A stretch of DNA of 64,000 nt from an uncultured Pseudodesulfovibrio sp. (GTDB lineage Bacteria; Desulfobacterota; Desulfovibrionia; Desulfovibrionales; Desulfovibrionaceae), in the NCBI RefSeq assembly GCF_963677845.1, contig NZ_OY782498.1, positions 1,306,001 through 1,370,000 of the forward strand. Direction: 5' to 3'. Of the stretch, positions 1 to 8,929 are shown piece after piece. How positions within the stretch are numbered: position 1 is the first letter of the stretch; each line of letters opens with the position of its first letter. Made by a program: the position numbers and the translations under genes. The notes under the pieces are model-generated. The model did not search any database. It saw only the letters and a program-made list of their open reading frames with translations, and was not told the origin of the DNA.

Positions 1-849
1 TCGCTCGCGTGGTTTATTCGTTTTTTTGTCATCTATGCGCTAATATGGAGCGTAGGACAGTTAGTCTTTTCTCAATTCCTTGGGGTGTTTGGAGAATATG
101 AAGCCAATAGGATTTGGAAAGAGGACGTTCGGAAGAAACAACTGGATGAAATGACGATCAAGAATTTATGGTTTCGCGATGGTCCTTTCATTGTGTTGGC
201 AGAAAAGGCCTATCCCGGCAAAAGTAAAGCAAGTGGCATTACTGTGTATGAATTTACCACAGACAGTCAGGATCTCATCAGAATTCTGAGTGCCAAGAAA
301 GCGCTTATTGATGACCATGGATGGGGACTTTTGGATGTGCACGAACTTGATACCCGAACTTTTATCGGGGTTAGTCGACTTTCTCAATTTCTGTCAGTCC
401 GTCAGAATCTCAAAGCATATGCTGCCGTGGAGCTTAAAGGGGACAAGGCTCAGTTGCCGTTGCTTGAGCTTTCGCGAGCGATCAAGAAGCTTGAGGAATC
501 AGGTTCGAATGTAGAAATATTGCGAACAGTCTGGCATGGCAAGCTCTCTTATGCTTTCTCCATGGTACTTATGGCGCTGTTTGCCATGACTTTGATGACA
601 TTTTCTGAAAATCTCTATGCCAACATCGGTATGGCTTTGATTTTAATTTTTGTTCAATACGGAGTTCATGTTGTGGGGGCTACGGCAGGTGAAAAGGGTG
701 TTTTACCACCCATTATGGCGGCCTGGCTTGGCAACGCCATAATGGGATCCCTGGCATCCTTGCGATTGGCTTGGGTGGCTATGCCTGGATTCCGAGCTAT
801 TGTCAGGGAGTGGATTGATGGAGTGCGGTTTAATCGTATTCGATCATAA
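1..849 (+). CDS. lptG: LptF/LptG-family lipopolysaccharide export permease, 3' part
   Basis: This is the C-terminal part of a YjgP/YjgQ-family permease. The frame is open from base 1, so the start lies before the window. The family forms the membrane pair of the LptB2FG ABC transporter, which lifts LPS from the inner membrane to the periplasmic bridge. Visible are a membrane segment at the very start, a periplasmic beta-jellyroll-like stretch containing WFRDGPFIVLAEKAY, and three C-terminal helices (about bases 540-800), with an FSMVLMALFAMTL segment matching the family pattern. Whether it is LptF or LptG cannot be settled without the upstream gene; LptG is the guess because it closes the cluster. 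Its stop overlaps the end of the convergent engB by 6 bases. Confidence 0.75.
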   Translation, partial: SLAWFIRFFVIYALIWSVGQLVFSQFLGVFGEYEANRIWKEDVRKKQLDEMTIKNLWFRDGPFIVLAEKAYPGKSKASGITVYEFTTDSQDLIRILSAKKALIDDHGWGLLDVHELDTRTFIGVSRLSQFLSVRQNLKAYAAVELKGDKAQLPLLELSRAIKKLEESGSNVEILRTVWHGKLSYAFSMVLMALFAMTLMTFSENLYANIGMALILIFVQYGVHVVGATAGEKGVLPPIMAAWLGNAIMGSLASLRLAWVAMPGFRAIVREWIDGVRFNRIRS

Positions 850-1425
850 TTTTGCGTATTCTCCCAGAACGTCCCAGAGCTTGTCTTCACCTTTACCCGT
901 TTTGCTGGAGAATAGCAGAGGATTACTTTTTTGTTGTAAGATGTTTTTCCATTGACTTTGAAGTTTGGCCAATTCCCGTTGTTTGGGCTTATCAGCTTTT
1001 GTCAGAACGGGAATGACCGGTATGCCGAGACTTTTTAGATAGGAAGTCAGTTCCATGTCGATTTTCTGCGGCGTGAGGCGTGAATCGAGCAGGACAGCAA
1101 CTGCTTTGAGTTGCGGGGTGTCGGTCATGTAGGCCTCAATAAGTTTTGCCCATTTGGCCCGTTCCGTTTTGGAACATTTGGCATAGCCATAGCCCGGCAG
1201 ATCAACAAGGAAGTAGCCATCTGGATTAACTTTGTAATAATTGAGACTTCGGGTTTTTCCTGGCTTGGAACTAATTTTTGCCAGTTTTTTGCGTCCGGCC
1301 AAACGGTTGACCAGTGAAGATTTTCCAACGTTGGAACGTCCCGCCAAGGCTATTTGGGGTTCGTCGAAATTCTCAAGTTGCTTGATTTCGTATATTGTTT
1401 TGACTAACTCAATGGTTCGGTTCAT
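844..1425 (-). CDS. engB: Ribosome-assembly GTPase EngB (YsxC/YihA)
   Basis: Small GTPase needed for late assembly of the large ribosomal subunit. The P-loop GRSNVGKSSL, the G3 motif DLPGYGYA and the G4 motif TKAD are all present, in the order and spacing of the EngB family, and the length of about 193 residues is normal. I prefer the start at 1425, giving MNRTIELVKT. An in-frame ATG at 1467 would add 14 residues (MGVDENHKQERYFF) that look unlike the family N-terminus; neither start has a strong ribosome-binding site. It is transcribed convergently with lptG and divergently from aroQ. Confidence 0.93.
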   Translation of the reverse strand: MNRTIELVKTIYEIKQLENFDEPQIALAGRSNVGKSSLVNRLAGRKKLAKISSKPGKTRSLNYYKVNPDGYFLVDLPGYGYAKCSKTERAKWAKLIEAYMTDTPQLKAVAVLLDSRLTPQKIDMELTSYLKSLGIPVIPVLTKADKPKQRELAKLQSQWKNILQQKSNPLLFSSKTGKGEDKLWDVLGEYAKL

Positions 1426-1535
1426 AAAGAAATACCGCTCTTGCTTATGGTTTTCATCAACCCCCATCTTTCGTCATTTTTCTGGGGAGAGTCAAGGCAA
1501 GGAAGCGAAAATCTTCTGAATAGAGGGAAATGGGT

Positions 1536-1994
1536 ATGGCCAAACTCACTATATTGATACTGAATGGCCCGAATCTTGGGCATATAGGCAAGCGGCAACC
1601 GGATATTTATGGTTCGCAAACCATGGATGATATGCCTGCTTTGCTGGAAAAGACCATGGGCTCAGTTGCTGATGGTATTGGGCTCATGCATTTTCAATCC
1701 AATTCCGAAGGCGCCCTTATTGATCGCTTGGAGCTGGCCAGAGAGGAAGGTGTTGACGGTGTTGTGTTTAACGCCGGAGCATATACCCATACAAGCCTTG
1801 CCATTGCCGATTGTCTCGCCTGGATAGATATTCCATGCGTGGAAGTGCATATCAGTAACATCTGGGCGCGGACAGACCAGCCGCTCAGGCAACAGTCACT
1901 CATGGGAGAACAGTGTGTGGGTGTCATTGCCGGATTTGGCATTCTGGGGTATGCCCTCGGTGTTCAGGCGTTGTACGAACGTCTGGCTGGGTAA
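1536..1994 (+). CDS. aroQ: Type II 3-dehydroquinate dehydratase
   Basis: Dodecameric type II dehydroquinase of the shikimate pathway, converting 3-dehydroquinate to 3-dehydroshikimate in the cytosol. The family blocks are clear: LNGPNLGHIGKRQPDIYG with the flexible active-site loop, FQSNSEGALID, NAGAYTHTS (NPGAYTHTS in most members) and EVHISN with the catalytic His. Two in-frame ATGs lie at 1530 and 1536. The GAGGG at 1523-1527 is only 2 bases from the first but 8 bases from the second, so 1536 (MAKLTILILN) is chosen. It starts the common order aroQ-efp. Confidence 0.95.
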   Translation: MAKLTILILNGPNLGHIGKRQPDIYGSQTMDDMPALLEKTMGSVADGIGLMHFQSNSEGALIDRLELAREEGVDGVVFNAGAYTHTSLAIADCLAWIDIPCVEVHISNIWARTDQPLRQQSLMGEQCVGVIAGFGILGYALGVQALYERLAG

Positions 1995-2042
1995 AATTTT
2001 TGAAAATAACCGGACTGACCGGGTAAACGTTTTGGAGTAGAC

Positions 2043-2600
2043 ATGATTTCAACAAAAGATTTCAGGACCGGCCTGAAAATTGAAATAGACGGAAAACCTT
2101 TTGAAATTGTTGAATTTCAGCATTTCAAGCCAGGTAAGGGTGGTGCCATGATGCGCACCAAGCTCCGTCATATGAGAACCGGTCAGGTTTTGGATAAGAC
2201 TTTTCGTTCTGGTGAGAAGGTCAAGAAGCCGGATATGGTCGTCGTTGGCATGCAGTTCATTTATAAAGACGGTACAGATTATGTCTTTATGGACCTTGAG
2301 ACCTACGAGCAGATGAATGTTCCTGACGAAAATGTCGGAGAGAAGGGCGGTTACATCAAAGAAGGCGATACCGTAAAAGTTCTGTTATATAATGGTGAGC
2401 TTATCGGCGTCGATTTGCCTGCCAATGTTAATTTGACTGTTGCGCAGACCGATCCGGGAATACAGGGGGATCGCGTGAGTAATGCGACCAAGCCTGCAAC
2501 CCTTGAAACCGGCCTTAAAATCAACGTGCCTCTCTTTATTAACGAGGGTGACTTGATCAAGGTTGACACCCGCAGCGGAGAATATCTGGGACGCGAATAA
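2043..2600 (+). CDS. efp: Translation elongation factor P
   Basis: EF-P relieves ribosome stalling at polyproline stretches. The protein has 185 residues, the normal length, with a KOW-like N-terminal domain and two OB domains. The tip loop FKPGKGGA carries Lys32, the residue modified in families with an EpmA/B system. A proline sits two residues before the lysine, as in E. coli; which modification occurs here cannot be told. The C-terminal signature around [13 protein letters not shown] and [18 protein letters not shown] is intact. A GGAG precedes the ATG, and the gene follows aroQ by 48 bases, probably as one transcript. Confidence 0.97.
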   Translation: MISTKDFRTGLKIEIDGKPFEIVEFQHFKPGKGGAMMRTKLRHMRTGQVLDKTFRSGEKVKKPDMVVVGMQFIYKDGTDYVFMDLETYEQMNVPDENVGEKGGYIKEGDTVKVLLYNGELIGVDLPANVNLTVAQTDPGIQGDRVSNATKPATLETGLKINVPLFINEGDLIKVDTRSGEYLGRE

Positions 2601-2632
2601 GGCGGACTTGCAACTCGTTGTGAAAATTGCGT

Positions 2633-2674
2633 AAAAAGGGTCGTGGACAGCGTGCTGTCCAGGACCTTTTTTTA
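2633..2674 (+). terminator. Rho-independent terminator after efp
   Basis: A hairpin with inner arms GGACAGC/GCTGTCC and outer pair GGTC/GACC is followed by a run of eight T residues. It ends the aroQ-efp transcript, so ftsK (start 2689) should have its own signal or depend on readthrough. Confidence 0.8.
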
Positions 2675-2688
2675 CAAAGTGAGACCTC

Positions 2689-4905
2689 ATGGTAAAAAAG
2701 CGGAAAACAACAGTACAGCATGACAAAAAAGGGCGTGGTCCAGAATTTATAGGACTGTTTTTCCTGTTTATGTCGGCCTTTCTGTTTCTGAGCCTCTTAT
2801 CATTTAGCCCTGGCGATCCGAGCTTTAATCAGTCTGTGACATCAGGCGCACCCGTGCAGAATGTGGTCGGGTATGCCGGAGCATACTGCGCCGGTTTTCT
2901 TGTCACTGTTTTTGGCCTAGGTGCTTTATTTTGGCCAATTTATTTTTTGTATCTCGGTTTGACCAAGTTTGTGTCCAAATTGAAACTTTCCGCCACCCGT
3001 TGGTTAGGCCTTGTTGGGTTGTTTGTCGCATTTGAAGCATGGGCTATGCATCCATGGTTTTCCACGGTGCCCCATGACGCTTACGGTCTTATTGGGAGTG
3101 GGTATTTCGGTCGCGATATCATTACGCGATTTACCATGCCGTACTTGCGGCCCGTCGGGACATTTCTCCTGTGGCTTTTTGTCACCATTATTTCCTTTCA
3201 GGGTGTCCTCGGTTTTACATGGGCCTCCGTGTGGAATGCTTTGGTTCAATGGTGGGATGCCTATCGTGAAGGCGCTCTAGAGCGGCAAGAAGCACGCAAG
3301 GATCGCAAGGAAGCTAAGGCTTCGACAAAAGAAGCAAAAAAGAAAGAATCATCCCAAGAAGATATGGGGTTGCAGTTTGTTGATCTCGAGTCGGAAACGC
3401 CGGTAAAACCAAAACCGCGTTCAAAACCGAAATCAAAGAATGTTGTCAAATCCACTGCTCAAAAAGTTTCTGGCAATGGAGATCTTCCTACCACAGAACT
3501 TTTGACTCCTCCTGTTGCTCGTAAAACCAGTCAGACACAGCAAGTCTTGCAGCCTTTGGCTGACAGGCTCAAAGAATGTTTGAATGATTTTAACGTTCAA
3601 GGTGAAATTCAACAGGTTGTTCCCGGTCCCGTAGTGACCATGTTTGAATTTAAGCCCGCGCCGGGTATCAAGGTCAGCAAGATTGAAAATCTGACAGATG
3701 ATATTGCACTGGCTTTGCGTGCTGAATCCGTCCGTATTGAAGCGCCAATTCCTGGTAAAGACAGTGTAGGGATCGAAATTCCCAATATCGATCGTGAAAT
3801 GGTTTTCTTGCGGGAAGTGCTTGAATCAGAAGAGTTTACAAGTTCAAAGTCGCCGTTAACTTTAGCGCTTGGTAAAGACATTCATGGAGCGACCAAAGTT
3901 GCTGATCTGGCTAAAATGCCACACCTTTTGGTCGCAGGTGCGACTGGTGCGGGCAAGTCTGTTGGTATCAATGGCTTTTTGTTGAGTCTGTTATATAAGG
4001 CTGGCCCTGAAGACGTTAAACTTCTGCTGGTCGACCCTAAGCGTATTGAGTTGGCGCCGTATGCGGAGTTGCCTCATCTGGTACATCCGGTTGTCACGGA
4101 TATGAATCTTGCCAAGAGCGCATTGGAATGGGCTGTGTTCGAGATGGATTGTCGATACAAAAAAATGGCCCAGCTTGGTGTGCGTAATATTGAAGGCTAC
4201 AACCAAAAGCTGGCTTCCATGGGCGATAATCTCCCAGAAGAATTTCAACACATGAAGTCAATGCCATATTTGGTTATAATTATTGATGAGTTAGCAGATT
4301 TGATGATGACAGCCGCTAAGGACGTGGAACAATGCATCGTTCGTTTGGCGCAGTTGGCCCGTGCTGCCGGAATTCATATGATTCTGGCTACACAGCGTCC
4401 CAGTGTGGATGTTGTCACCGGTATCATCAAGGCCAACTTCCCCACGCGTATATCCTTTTTTGTGACTTCAAAGTTTGATTCGCGAACCATTTTGGATGGC
4501 GTGGGGGCAGAACGTTTGCTTGGCAAAGGGGATATGCTTTTCAAGCCCAGCGGTGGTAAACTTAAGCGTATGCATGGAGCGTACGTAGATGAGACGGAAA
4601 TTGCGCATGTCGTCAAGTTCTGGAAGGAATCCATACCGCAGGAATTTGAACTTGATTTTTCTGATTGGAAGCAGAAATCAGGTGACGGCGGTGGTTCTGG
4701 CCCTGCCGGGCAGTCTGATGATCCTGTATATGATGAGGCGGTACAGTTCGTGCTTACTCAAGGCAAGGCTTCTATTTCTTTGTTGCAACGACGTTTCAGA
4801 ATTGGTTTTAACCGTGCTGCACGTTTTATCGAACAAATGGAAACAGAAGGTATTCTTGGCCCACAGGAAGGCAGCAAGCCTCGCAAGGTTCTCAAGTCTG
4901 AATAA
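2689..4905 (+). CDS. ftsK: DNA translocase FtsK/SpoIIIE
   Basis: Septal DNA pump that clears chromosome ends and activates XerCD at dif. In order: four hydrophobic helices (about residues 20-190), a basic and proline-rich linker (about 195-285), the FtsK alpha/beta domains, the motor with Walker A GATGAGKSVG (Gly417, Lys423) and Walker B LVIIIDELADLMM, the block ATQRPSVDVVTGIIKANFPTR (split here as ATQRPSVDV and IIKANFPTR), and a C-terminal gamma winged helix (about 675-735) that reads KOPS. The linker is short, giving 738 residues, as in many delta-group bacteria. The partner recombinase XerD is encoded at 59.3 kb. Confidence 0.97.
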   Translation: MVKKRKTTVQHDKKGRGPEFIGLFFLFMSAFLFLSLLSFSPGDPSFNQSVTSGAPVQNVVGYAGAYCAGFLVTVFGLGALFWPIYFLYLGLTKFVSKLKLSATRWLGLVGLFVAFEAWAMHPWFSTVPHDAYGLIGSGYFGRDIITRFTMPYLRPVGTFLLWLFVTIISFQGVLGFTWASVWNALVQWWDAYREGALERQEARKDRKEAKASTKEAKKKESSQEDMGLQFVDLESETPVKPKPRSKPKSKNVVKSTAQKVSGNGDLPTTELLTPPVARKTSQTQQVLQPLADRLKECLNDFNVQGEIQQVVPGPVVTMFEFKPAPGIKVSKIENLTDDIALALRAESVRIEAPIPGKDSVGIEIPNIDREMVFLREVLESEEFTSSKSPLTLALGKDIHGATKVADLAKMPHLLVAGATGAGKSVGINGFLLSLLYKAGPEDVKLLLVDPKRIELAPYAELPHLVHPVVTDMNLAKSALEWAVFEMDCRYKKMAQLGVRNIEGYNQKLASMGDNLPEEFQHMKSMPYLVIIIDELADLMMTAAKDVEQCIVRLAQLARAAGIHMILATQRPSVDVVTGIIKANFPTRISFFVTSKFDSRTILDGVGAERLLGKGDMLFKPSGGKLKRMHGAYVDETEIAHVVKFWKESIPQEFELDFSDWKQKSGDGGGSGPAGQSDDPVYDEAVQFVLTQGKASISLLQRRFRIGFNRAARFIEQMETEGILGPQEGSKPRKVLKSE

Positions 4906-4919
4906 TTGGAGAAAAGTGA

Positions 4920-5612
4920 ATGTCTAGATTGTATATTTTGTGTGTAACGTTTTTTTGTACTTTGTTGATTCCTTTAACCGCGATTGCAGCGGAACCCGTG
5001 GCTCCAGAAGATTTGCCTGACCTTATTCAGCAACGATATGAAACTTTGAAGACTTTTCAGGCCGATTTTGTTCAGGAGTTGACCAATGTTGCCAGTGGCG
5101 AAGTGGAAACCCGTGAGGGGAAAATATGGTTCCGTCAGCAGTCACAAGTGCGGTGGGAAACCACCAAGCCGGAAAACGAATTGCTCGTCGTCGGGCCGGA
5201 GTTTGCCTGGAATTACATTGAGGACGAAGAGCTTGCTATCAAATACAGTGTGGCAAGTCTTTTGGATTCAAAGACCATTTTGCGCTTTATATCCGGTCAG
5301 GCCAACATCAAGGAAGATTTTGTAGTTAAGACGGAGTGGCAGGGTGCCGATGCCGTCCGTGAGCGGTGGGGCAAGGGCTTTACCGTATTGCAGCTCGTTC
5401 CCAAGGAAGCTGAACCGGGTATGGTTCTCGCCTTTGTGGGCGTAGAATCAGACACCGGTTTGCTTCGACAGGTTATGATTGTTGATTTTTATGGAAACGG
5501 CAATGAACTCAGGTTGTCCAATGTCGAGTTGGATGTAGATTTGTCGCCTGAAATGTTTACCTTTGTTCCGCCTCAGGGAACGCAGGTAGAAGACAATACT
5601 CAGGGGTTCTAA
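4920..5612 (+). CDS. lolA: Outer-membrane lipoprotein carrier protein LolA
   Basis: Periplasmic chaperone that ferries lipoproteins from LolCDE to the outer membrane. It has a signal peptide ending near AIAAEP (cleavage about residue 23), then the LolA pattern: LKTFQADFVQE, a short GKIWFRQQSQVRWE beta segment, and the hydrophobic half-barrel continuing to FTFVPPQGT. A GGAG lies 8 bases before the ATG, and it begins 14 bases after ftsK, so it is probably co-transcribed with it. Its last 4 bases overlap the convergent rluB stop. Confidence 0.88.
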   Translation: MSRLYILCVTFFCTLLIPLTAIAAEPVAPEDLPDLIQQRYETLKTFQADFVQELTNVASGEVETREGKIWFRQQSQVRWETTKPENELLVVGPEFAWNYIEDEELAIKYSVASLLDSKTILRFISGQANIKEDFVVKTEWQGADAVRERWGKGFTVLQLVPKEAEPGMVLAFVGVESDTGLLRQVMIVDFYGNGNELRLSNVELDVDLSPEMFTFVPPQGTQVEDNTQGF

Positions 5613-6364
5613 ATGAGCTTAACGGCTTTTTTTAGAGCCTGAAGTTCACTCTTTGTCAACTCGCGCCACATACCGCGTTTGAGATTTCCCAAGTTCACAG
5701 GGCCTTGCTTGACCCGCCTGAGGTGAAGAATGGTGAGTCCCAAGATGTCACACATGCGACGAATCTGTCGATTTATTCCTTGAATAAGTGTGATTTCGAC
5801 TTGTTGGGTGCCTGCGACAGGCCTCTTCAATTCTACTTTGGCAGGTGCCAGCTTGTCGCCTTCAGGGAGCGTCATGCCTTGACGCATGGTCTTGACCGCT
5901 GATTCAGGCACTGTGCCACGCACTGTCACCTGATAGACTTTGGGCAGATGGTATTTAGGATGGGTGAGGCGATAGCACAGGTCTCCGTCCGTGGTCAGCA
6001 AGAGCAGGCCTTCAGAAAAATAATCCAGACGGCCTACGGGAAAGGGTCTCAATTTTCTGATTTCATTGGGAAGAAAGTCAAGAACTGTCTGTCTTCCCTG
6101 CGGGTCATTAACCGTTGTAACCGTTTCTATGGGTTTGTGCAGGATTAGCGTTATATCTCCGGCTTTACCGGGGAGCCTGATGGATCTGCCATTAACCGTG
6201 ACAGCATCTACATCAGGGTCAACTTTGATTCCGGGGGAATCTGCAGTTGTATCGTTAACGGTTACCTGACCACTGAAGACGAGGTCATCTGCGCCGCGAC
6301 GGGAGGTTACTCCGCACTGGGCGATAAATTTATTCAGTCGGATTTGTTTTTTTTCATTGGACAT
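5609..6364 (-). CDS. rluB: RsuA/RluB-family rRNA pseudouridine synthase
   Basis: Makes pseudouridine in rRNA, most likely 23S position 2605 by analogy with RluB. It has an S4 RNA-binding domain (about residues 8-55, IRLNKFIAQCGVTSRR) and the catalytic block GRLDYFSEGLLLLTTDG with the nucleophilic Asp, plus GINRQIRRMCDILG near the C-terminus. The 251-residue length fits RluB. It lies 9 bases after yedF on the same strand and is probably co-transcribed. RsuA versus RluB specificity is inferred. Confidence 0.88.
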   Translation of the reverse strand: MSNEKKQIRLNKFIAQCGVTSRRGADDLVFSGQVTVNDTTADSPGIKVDPDVDAVTVNGRSIRLPGKAGDITLILHKPIETVTTVNDPQGRQTVLDFLPNEIRKLRPFPVGRLDYFSEGLLLLTTDGDLCYRLTHPKYHLPKVYQVTVRGTVPESAVKTMRQGMTLPEGDKLAPAKVELKRPVAGTQQVEITLIQGINRQIRRMCDILGLTILHLRRVKQGPVNLGNLKRGMWRELTKSELQALKKAVKLI

Positions 6365-6373
6365 TCGCTGTTC

Positions 6374-6988
6374 TTAGACACGAATTGTCTTTGTGGCAAG
6401 CTGGAAACTGGTTACAATGTCGAGCATATTAGTCACATCACCCACCCTTTTTTGTGCAGTCAGTCCGAAAAATTCAAGACAAGTTCCACAGACAAGAATG
6501 GAAACGCCATCTTTTTCAAGCTCTTGTAATGCATCAAGACATCGACTGTCTTTGACGGCCAGCTTCACGCCTCCGTTGACCATGACAATGCGCCACAAAT
6601 CGTTTCCAAGCTCCTTGAGTGTGCTCAGGAAGTTGAATATGAGGCTGGAGCCAAGTTCGTCATCACCAGCACCCATGACGTCCGAAGCAATGAAAATCAA
6701 TATTTTTTGATTATCGAGATCTTCGATTTCCTGTCTGGACATGACCTTGCATATTTCGCATTCTTCGGTTTCTAATTTGCAAGCGGTCACGACAATGTTG
6801 GAACCGTTCATTTCGGTTGAAACTTCGTAACCGTGTGTTGCCAAAAAACGGGAGACATTTTCTTTTGCCGCTTCATTGTCGACTGTGACCAAAAGACGTT
6901 CAGGCGTTTGATTTTCTAAAGTTTTTTTTGCTTTAAGCACAGGTTGAGGGCACGGCAGACCTTTGCAGTCGAGTGAAATATCAGTCAT
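6374..6988 (-). CDS. yedF: YedF-like sulfurtransferase-family protein (selenium-associated)
   Basis: The N-terminal 75 residues are a TusA/SirA domain with the conserved CKGLPCPQPVL; the second Cys is the sulfur carrier in TusA. The C-terminal half is DsrE-like and carries VCGTCLEFFGL. This two-domain layout defines the YedF family, which tends to co-occur with selenium metabolism, though its reaction is not settled. A cysteine pair CEIC (about residues 75-78) joins the domains. An AAGGAG precedes the ATG. No selenocysteine genes are in the window, so a selenium role is only family inference. Confidence 0.85.
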   Translation of the reverse strand: MTDISLDCKGLPCPQPVLKAKKTLENQTPERLLVTVDNEAAKENVSRFLATHGYEVSTEMNGSNIVVTACKLETEECEICKVMSRQEIEDLDNQKILIFIASDVMGAGDDELGSSLIFNFLSTLKELGNDLWRIVMVNGGVKLAVKDSRCLDALQELEKDGVSILVCGTCLEFFGLTAQKRVGDVTNMLDIVTSFQLATKTIRV

Positions 6989-7147
6989 TGTTTCTCCTTA
7001 AAAAATACGTCATCACAGCTGCCCTAGTAGGTCAAATAGATAAAATGTATTAATTTAAGTTTTTGAAAAGAATTATTCGATAAGACTTCTTCACTTGTCC
7101 TTCATGTGTAGAGTCGATATGTAGGCATCATAAAAAGTGATTATATA

Positions 7148-7792
7148 ATGAAAATACCATTTGATCCATTGCGCTTGGTTCCATTCGTTTCAGCTGTTTT
7201 TAACGGGTGGAGTAGGAGTTTACGTTTTGAAGAACATGGTAATTTTGAGTCTTTGATTGAACAAAGTAGACAAGGCAAGCCCTTCATTTTTGCGCTATGG
7301 CATGGAGAATTATTTCCTTTAGCGGCCTACGCAAAACGGTTTGATTGTCGATTTGCGATCATTGTTAGTCAAAGTAAGGATGGGGAATTTATTGCTCGGT
7401 TTCTTGAACGTAACGGACATACCACTGTCCGTGGGTCGAGTTCTCGGGGCGGTGTGAAAGCTCTCATCCAAACAAAGCGTTTAATATTAAAAGAAAAATT
7501 AATTGGCGGAATAACTGTTGATGGTCCGCGAGGGCCTCGGCATAAGGCCAAGGACGGTGTTATTTTGCTTGCTCAAAGGACTGGAGCACAAATTGTACCT
7601 TTGCGGGCGTCTGTTTTGCGAAAAAAGGTGTTCAATTCCTGGGATAAATTTGTGGTTCCGTATCCGTTTTCTAAATGTCATTTTCATGTTGGTGAACCGA
7701 TGGATGTGACTTCGGATAAATTGGATAAGGATGTTTTGAGACGAGAGAGAGAGCGTTTGGAAAAACGATTGCTTGCACTCGGATCAGAATAA
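7148..7792 (+). CDS. DUF374 lysophospholipid acyltransferase-like protein
   Basis: A 214-residue member of the DUF374 group of lipid A/lysophospholipid acyltransferase-like enzymes. It shows FALWHGELFPLAAY in the place of the catalytic His motif, a VRGSSSRGG block and VDGPRGPRHKAKDGVILLA, the most conserved stretch of the family. There is one weak N-terminal hydrophobic segment, so it is probably a peripheral inner-membrane enzyme. The exact acyl donor and acceptor are unknown. It stands alone after a 159-base divergent spacer shared with yedF and ends at a strong terminator. Confidence 0.82.
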   Translation: MKIPFDPLRLVPFVSAVFNGWSRSLRFEEHGNFESLIEQSRQGKPFIFALWHGELFPLAAYAKRFDCRFAIIVSQSKDGEFIARFLERNGHTTVRGSSSRGGVKALIQTKRLILKEKLIGGITVDGPRGPRHKAKDGVILLAQRTGAQIVPLRASVLRKKVFNSWDKFVVPYPFSKCHFHVGEPMDVTSDKLDKDVLRRERERLEKRLLALGSE

Positions 7793-7821
7793 AAAGGGGA
7801 CGCCTTGGCGTCCCCTTTTTT
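7791..7821. terminator. Bidirectional terminator between the DUF374 gene and gcvT
   Basis: The arms GGGGACGCC and GGCGTCCCC pair perfectly around a 2-base loop. A-rich sequence precedes and T-rich sequence follows, so it can end both convergent transcripts. Confidence 0.88.
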
Positions 7822-7825
7822 ATTC

Positions 7826-8911
7826 TTAGTCGACTTTTTTCCTTGCCGTGCCGTCCTTGAAGAAGGGGAGGGCTACTTTTTGTGCTTTCAGTTCTACACG
7901 GGCTGTCTTTACGATAAATTCATTGCCATCGGCATCCTCTGCTCGAACATACGCCAGTGCGATGCAGTGTCCTAAACTTGGGGCGAAAGATCCGCTGGTG
8001 ATTACCCCTGTCTTTTCTCCGTTGGGCAGTAAGACTTCGTCATGATGTCGTGCAGTGCGGCGTCCTTCAATGCTCAGGGCGATCAAGGATTCCTTAGCCT
8101 CTGCCAAGCCGGATTTTCCAATGTACTCGCTTTCTTTTTTCAGGAAGAAACCAGCTCCAGCTTCTTTGGGGGTGTGGTCTTCATCCAGATCCTGACCATA
8201 AAGCGGATAGCCTATTTCCAGTCGCAAGGTATCTCTGGCCCCAAGTCCAACGGGTTCTACTCGTTCATCTGCTGCAAGCTTTTCCCAAACTTCCAGAACT
8301 TTGTCCGATGGGAGATAGAGTTCATATCCGAGTTCGCCTGTATAGCCAGTACGACTGATGATCATGGGAAATCCGGTAACATCAGTTTTTTCGAAATTAA
8401 AATATTTCAGATGATTCCACTTGGATCCCAACAAAGTATTGAGGACTTCCAGGCTTTCAGGACCTTGTACGTCGATTTTGGCCGTTTCATCGCTCACATC
8501 GGTCAAGATCAAGCTTGCCGGCAGATTCGCCCGGATGTGATCAAAGTCTTTTTGTCGACATGCGCCATTAACAACCAGCATGTATTCGTCTTCGGCTGTG
8601 CAGTAGATAATGAGATCATCATTAATGCCGCCTGATTCATTGAGCAGGAAGCCATAGCGGCATTTGCCCGGAGCCAGTGTTTCCAAGTCATGGCTGACGA
8701 CTTTGTTTAGGCCGTCTTTTGCGCCGACGCCGGATAACTTGAATTCACCCATATGGCTGATGTCGAATATACCGGCCTTGGAGCGGGTATGCTTGTGTTC
8801 GACAATAATGCCCTTGTATTGCACTGGCATGTCAAATCCGGCGAACGGTGCCATTTTGGCACCGTTTTCTCGATGCCACTCAGTGAGCGGTGTTGTGGCG
8901 AGAGATTCCAA
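7826..8911 (-). CDS. gcvT: Glycine cleavage system T protein (aminomethyltransferase)
   Basis: Transfers the methylene carbon of glycine from the H-protein lipoyl arm to tetrahydrofolate, releasing ammonia. The 361 residues carry the family blocks FDISHMGEF, SRTGYTGELGYELYLP and GLGARDTLRLEIGYPLYG, with the key Asp in the RD of the last block. AAGGAG stands 7 bases before the ATG. gcvH and gcvP are not in the window; the upstream gene on the same transcript, 18 bases away, is an unrecognised protein rather than a glycine-cleavage subunit. No glycine riboswitch is visible. Confidence 0.95.
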   Translation of the reverse strand: MESLATTPLTEWHRENGAKMAPFAGFDMPVQYKGIIVEHKHTRSKAGIFDISHMGEFKLSGVGAKDGLNKVVSHDLETLAPGKCRYGFLLNESGGINDDLIIYCTAEDEYMLVVNGACRQKDFDHIRANLPASLILTDVSDETAKIDVQGPESLEVLNTLLGSKWNHLKYFNFEKTDVTGFPMIISRTGYTGELGYELYLPSDKVLEVWEKLAADERVEPVGLGARDTLRLEIGYPLYGQDLDEDHTPKEAGAGFFLKKESEYIGKSGLAEAKESLIALSIEGRRTARHHDEVLLPNGEKTGVITSGSFAPSLGHCIALAYVRAEDADGNEFIVKTARVELKAQKVALPFFKDGTARKKVD

Positions 8912-8929
8912 TGTAAACTCCTTTTTGAA

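Noticed and set aside
8042-8635. 197-codon plus-strand frame opposite gcvT
   Set aside because: Antisense shadow without a ribosome-binding site.
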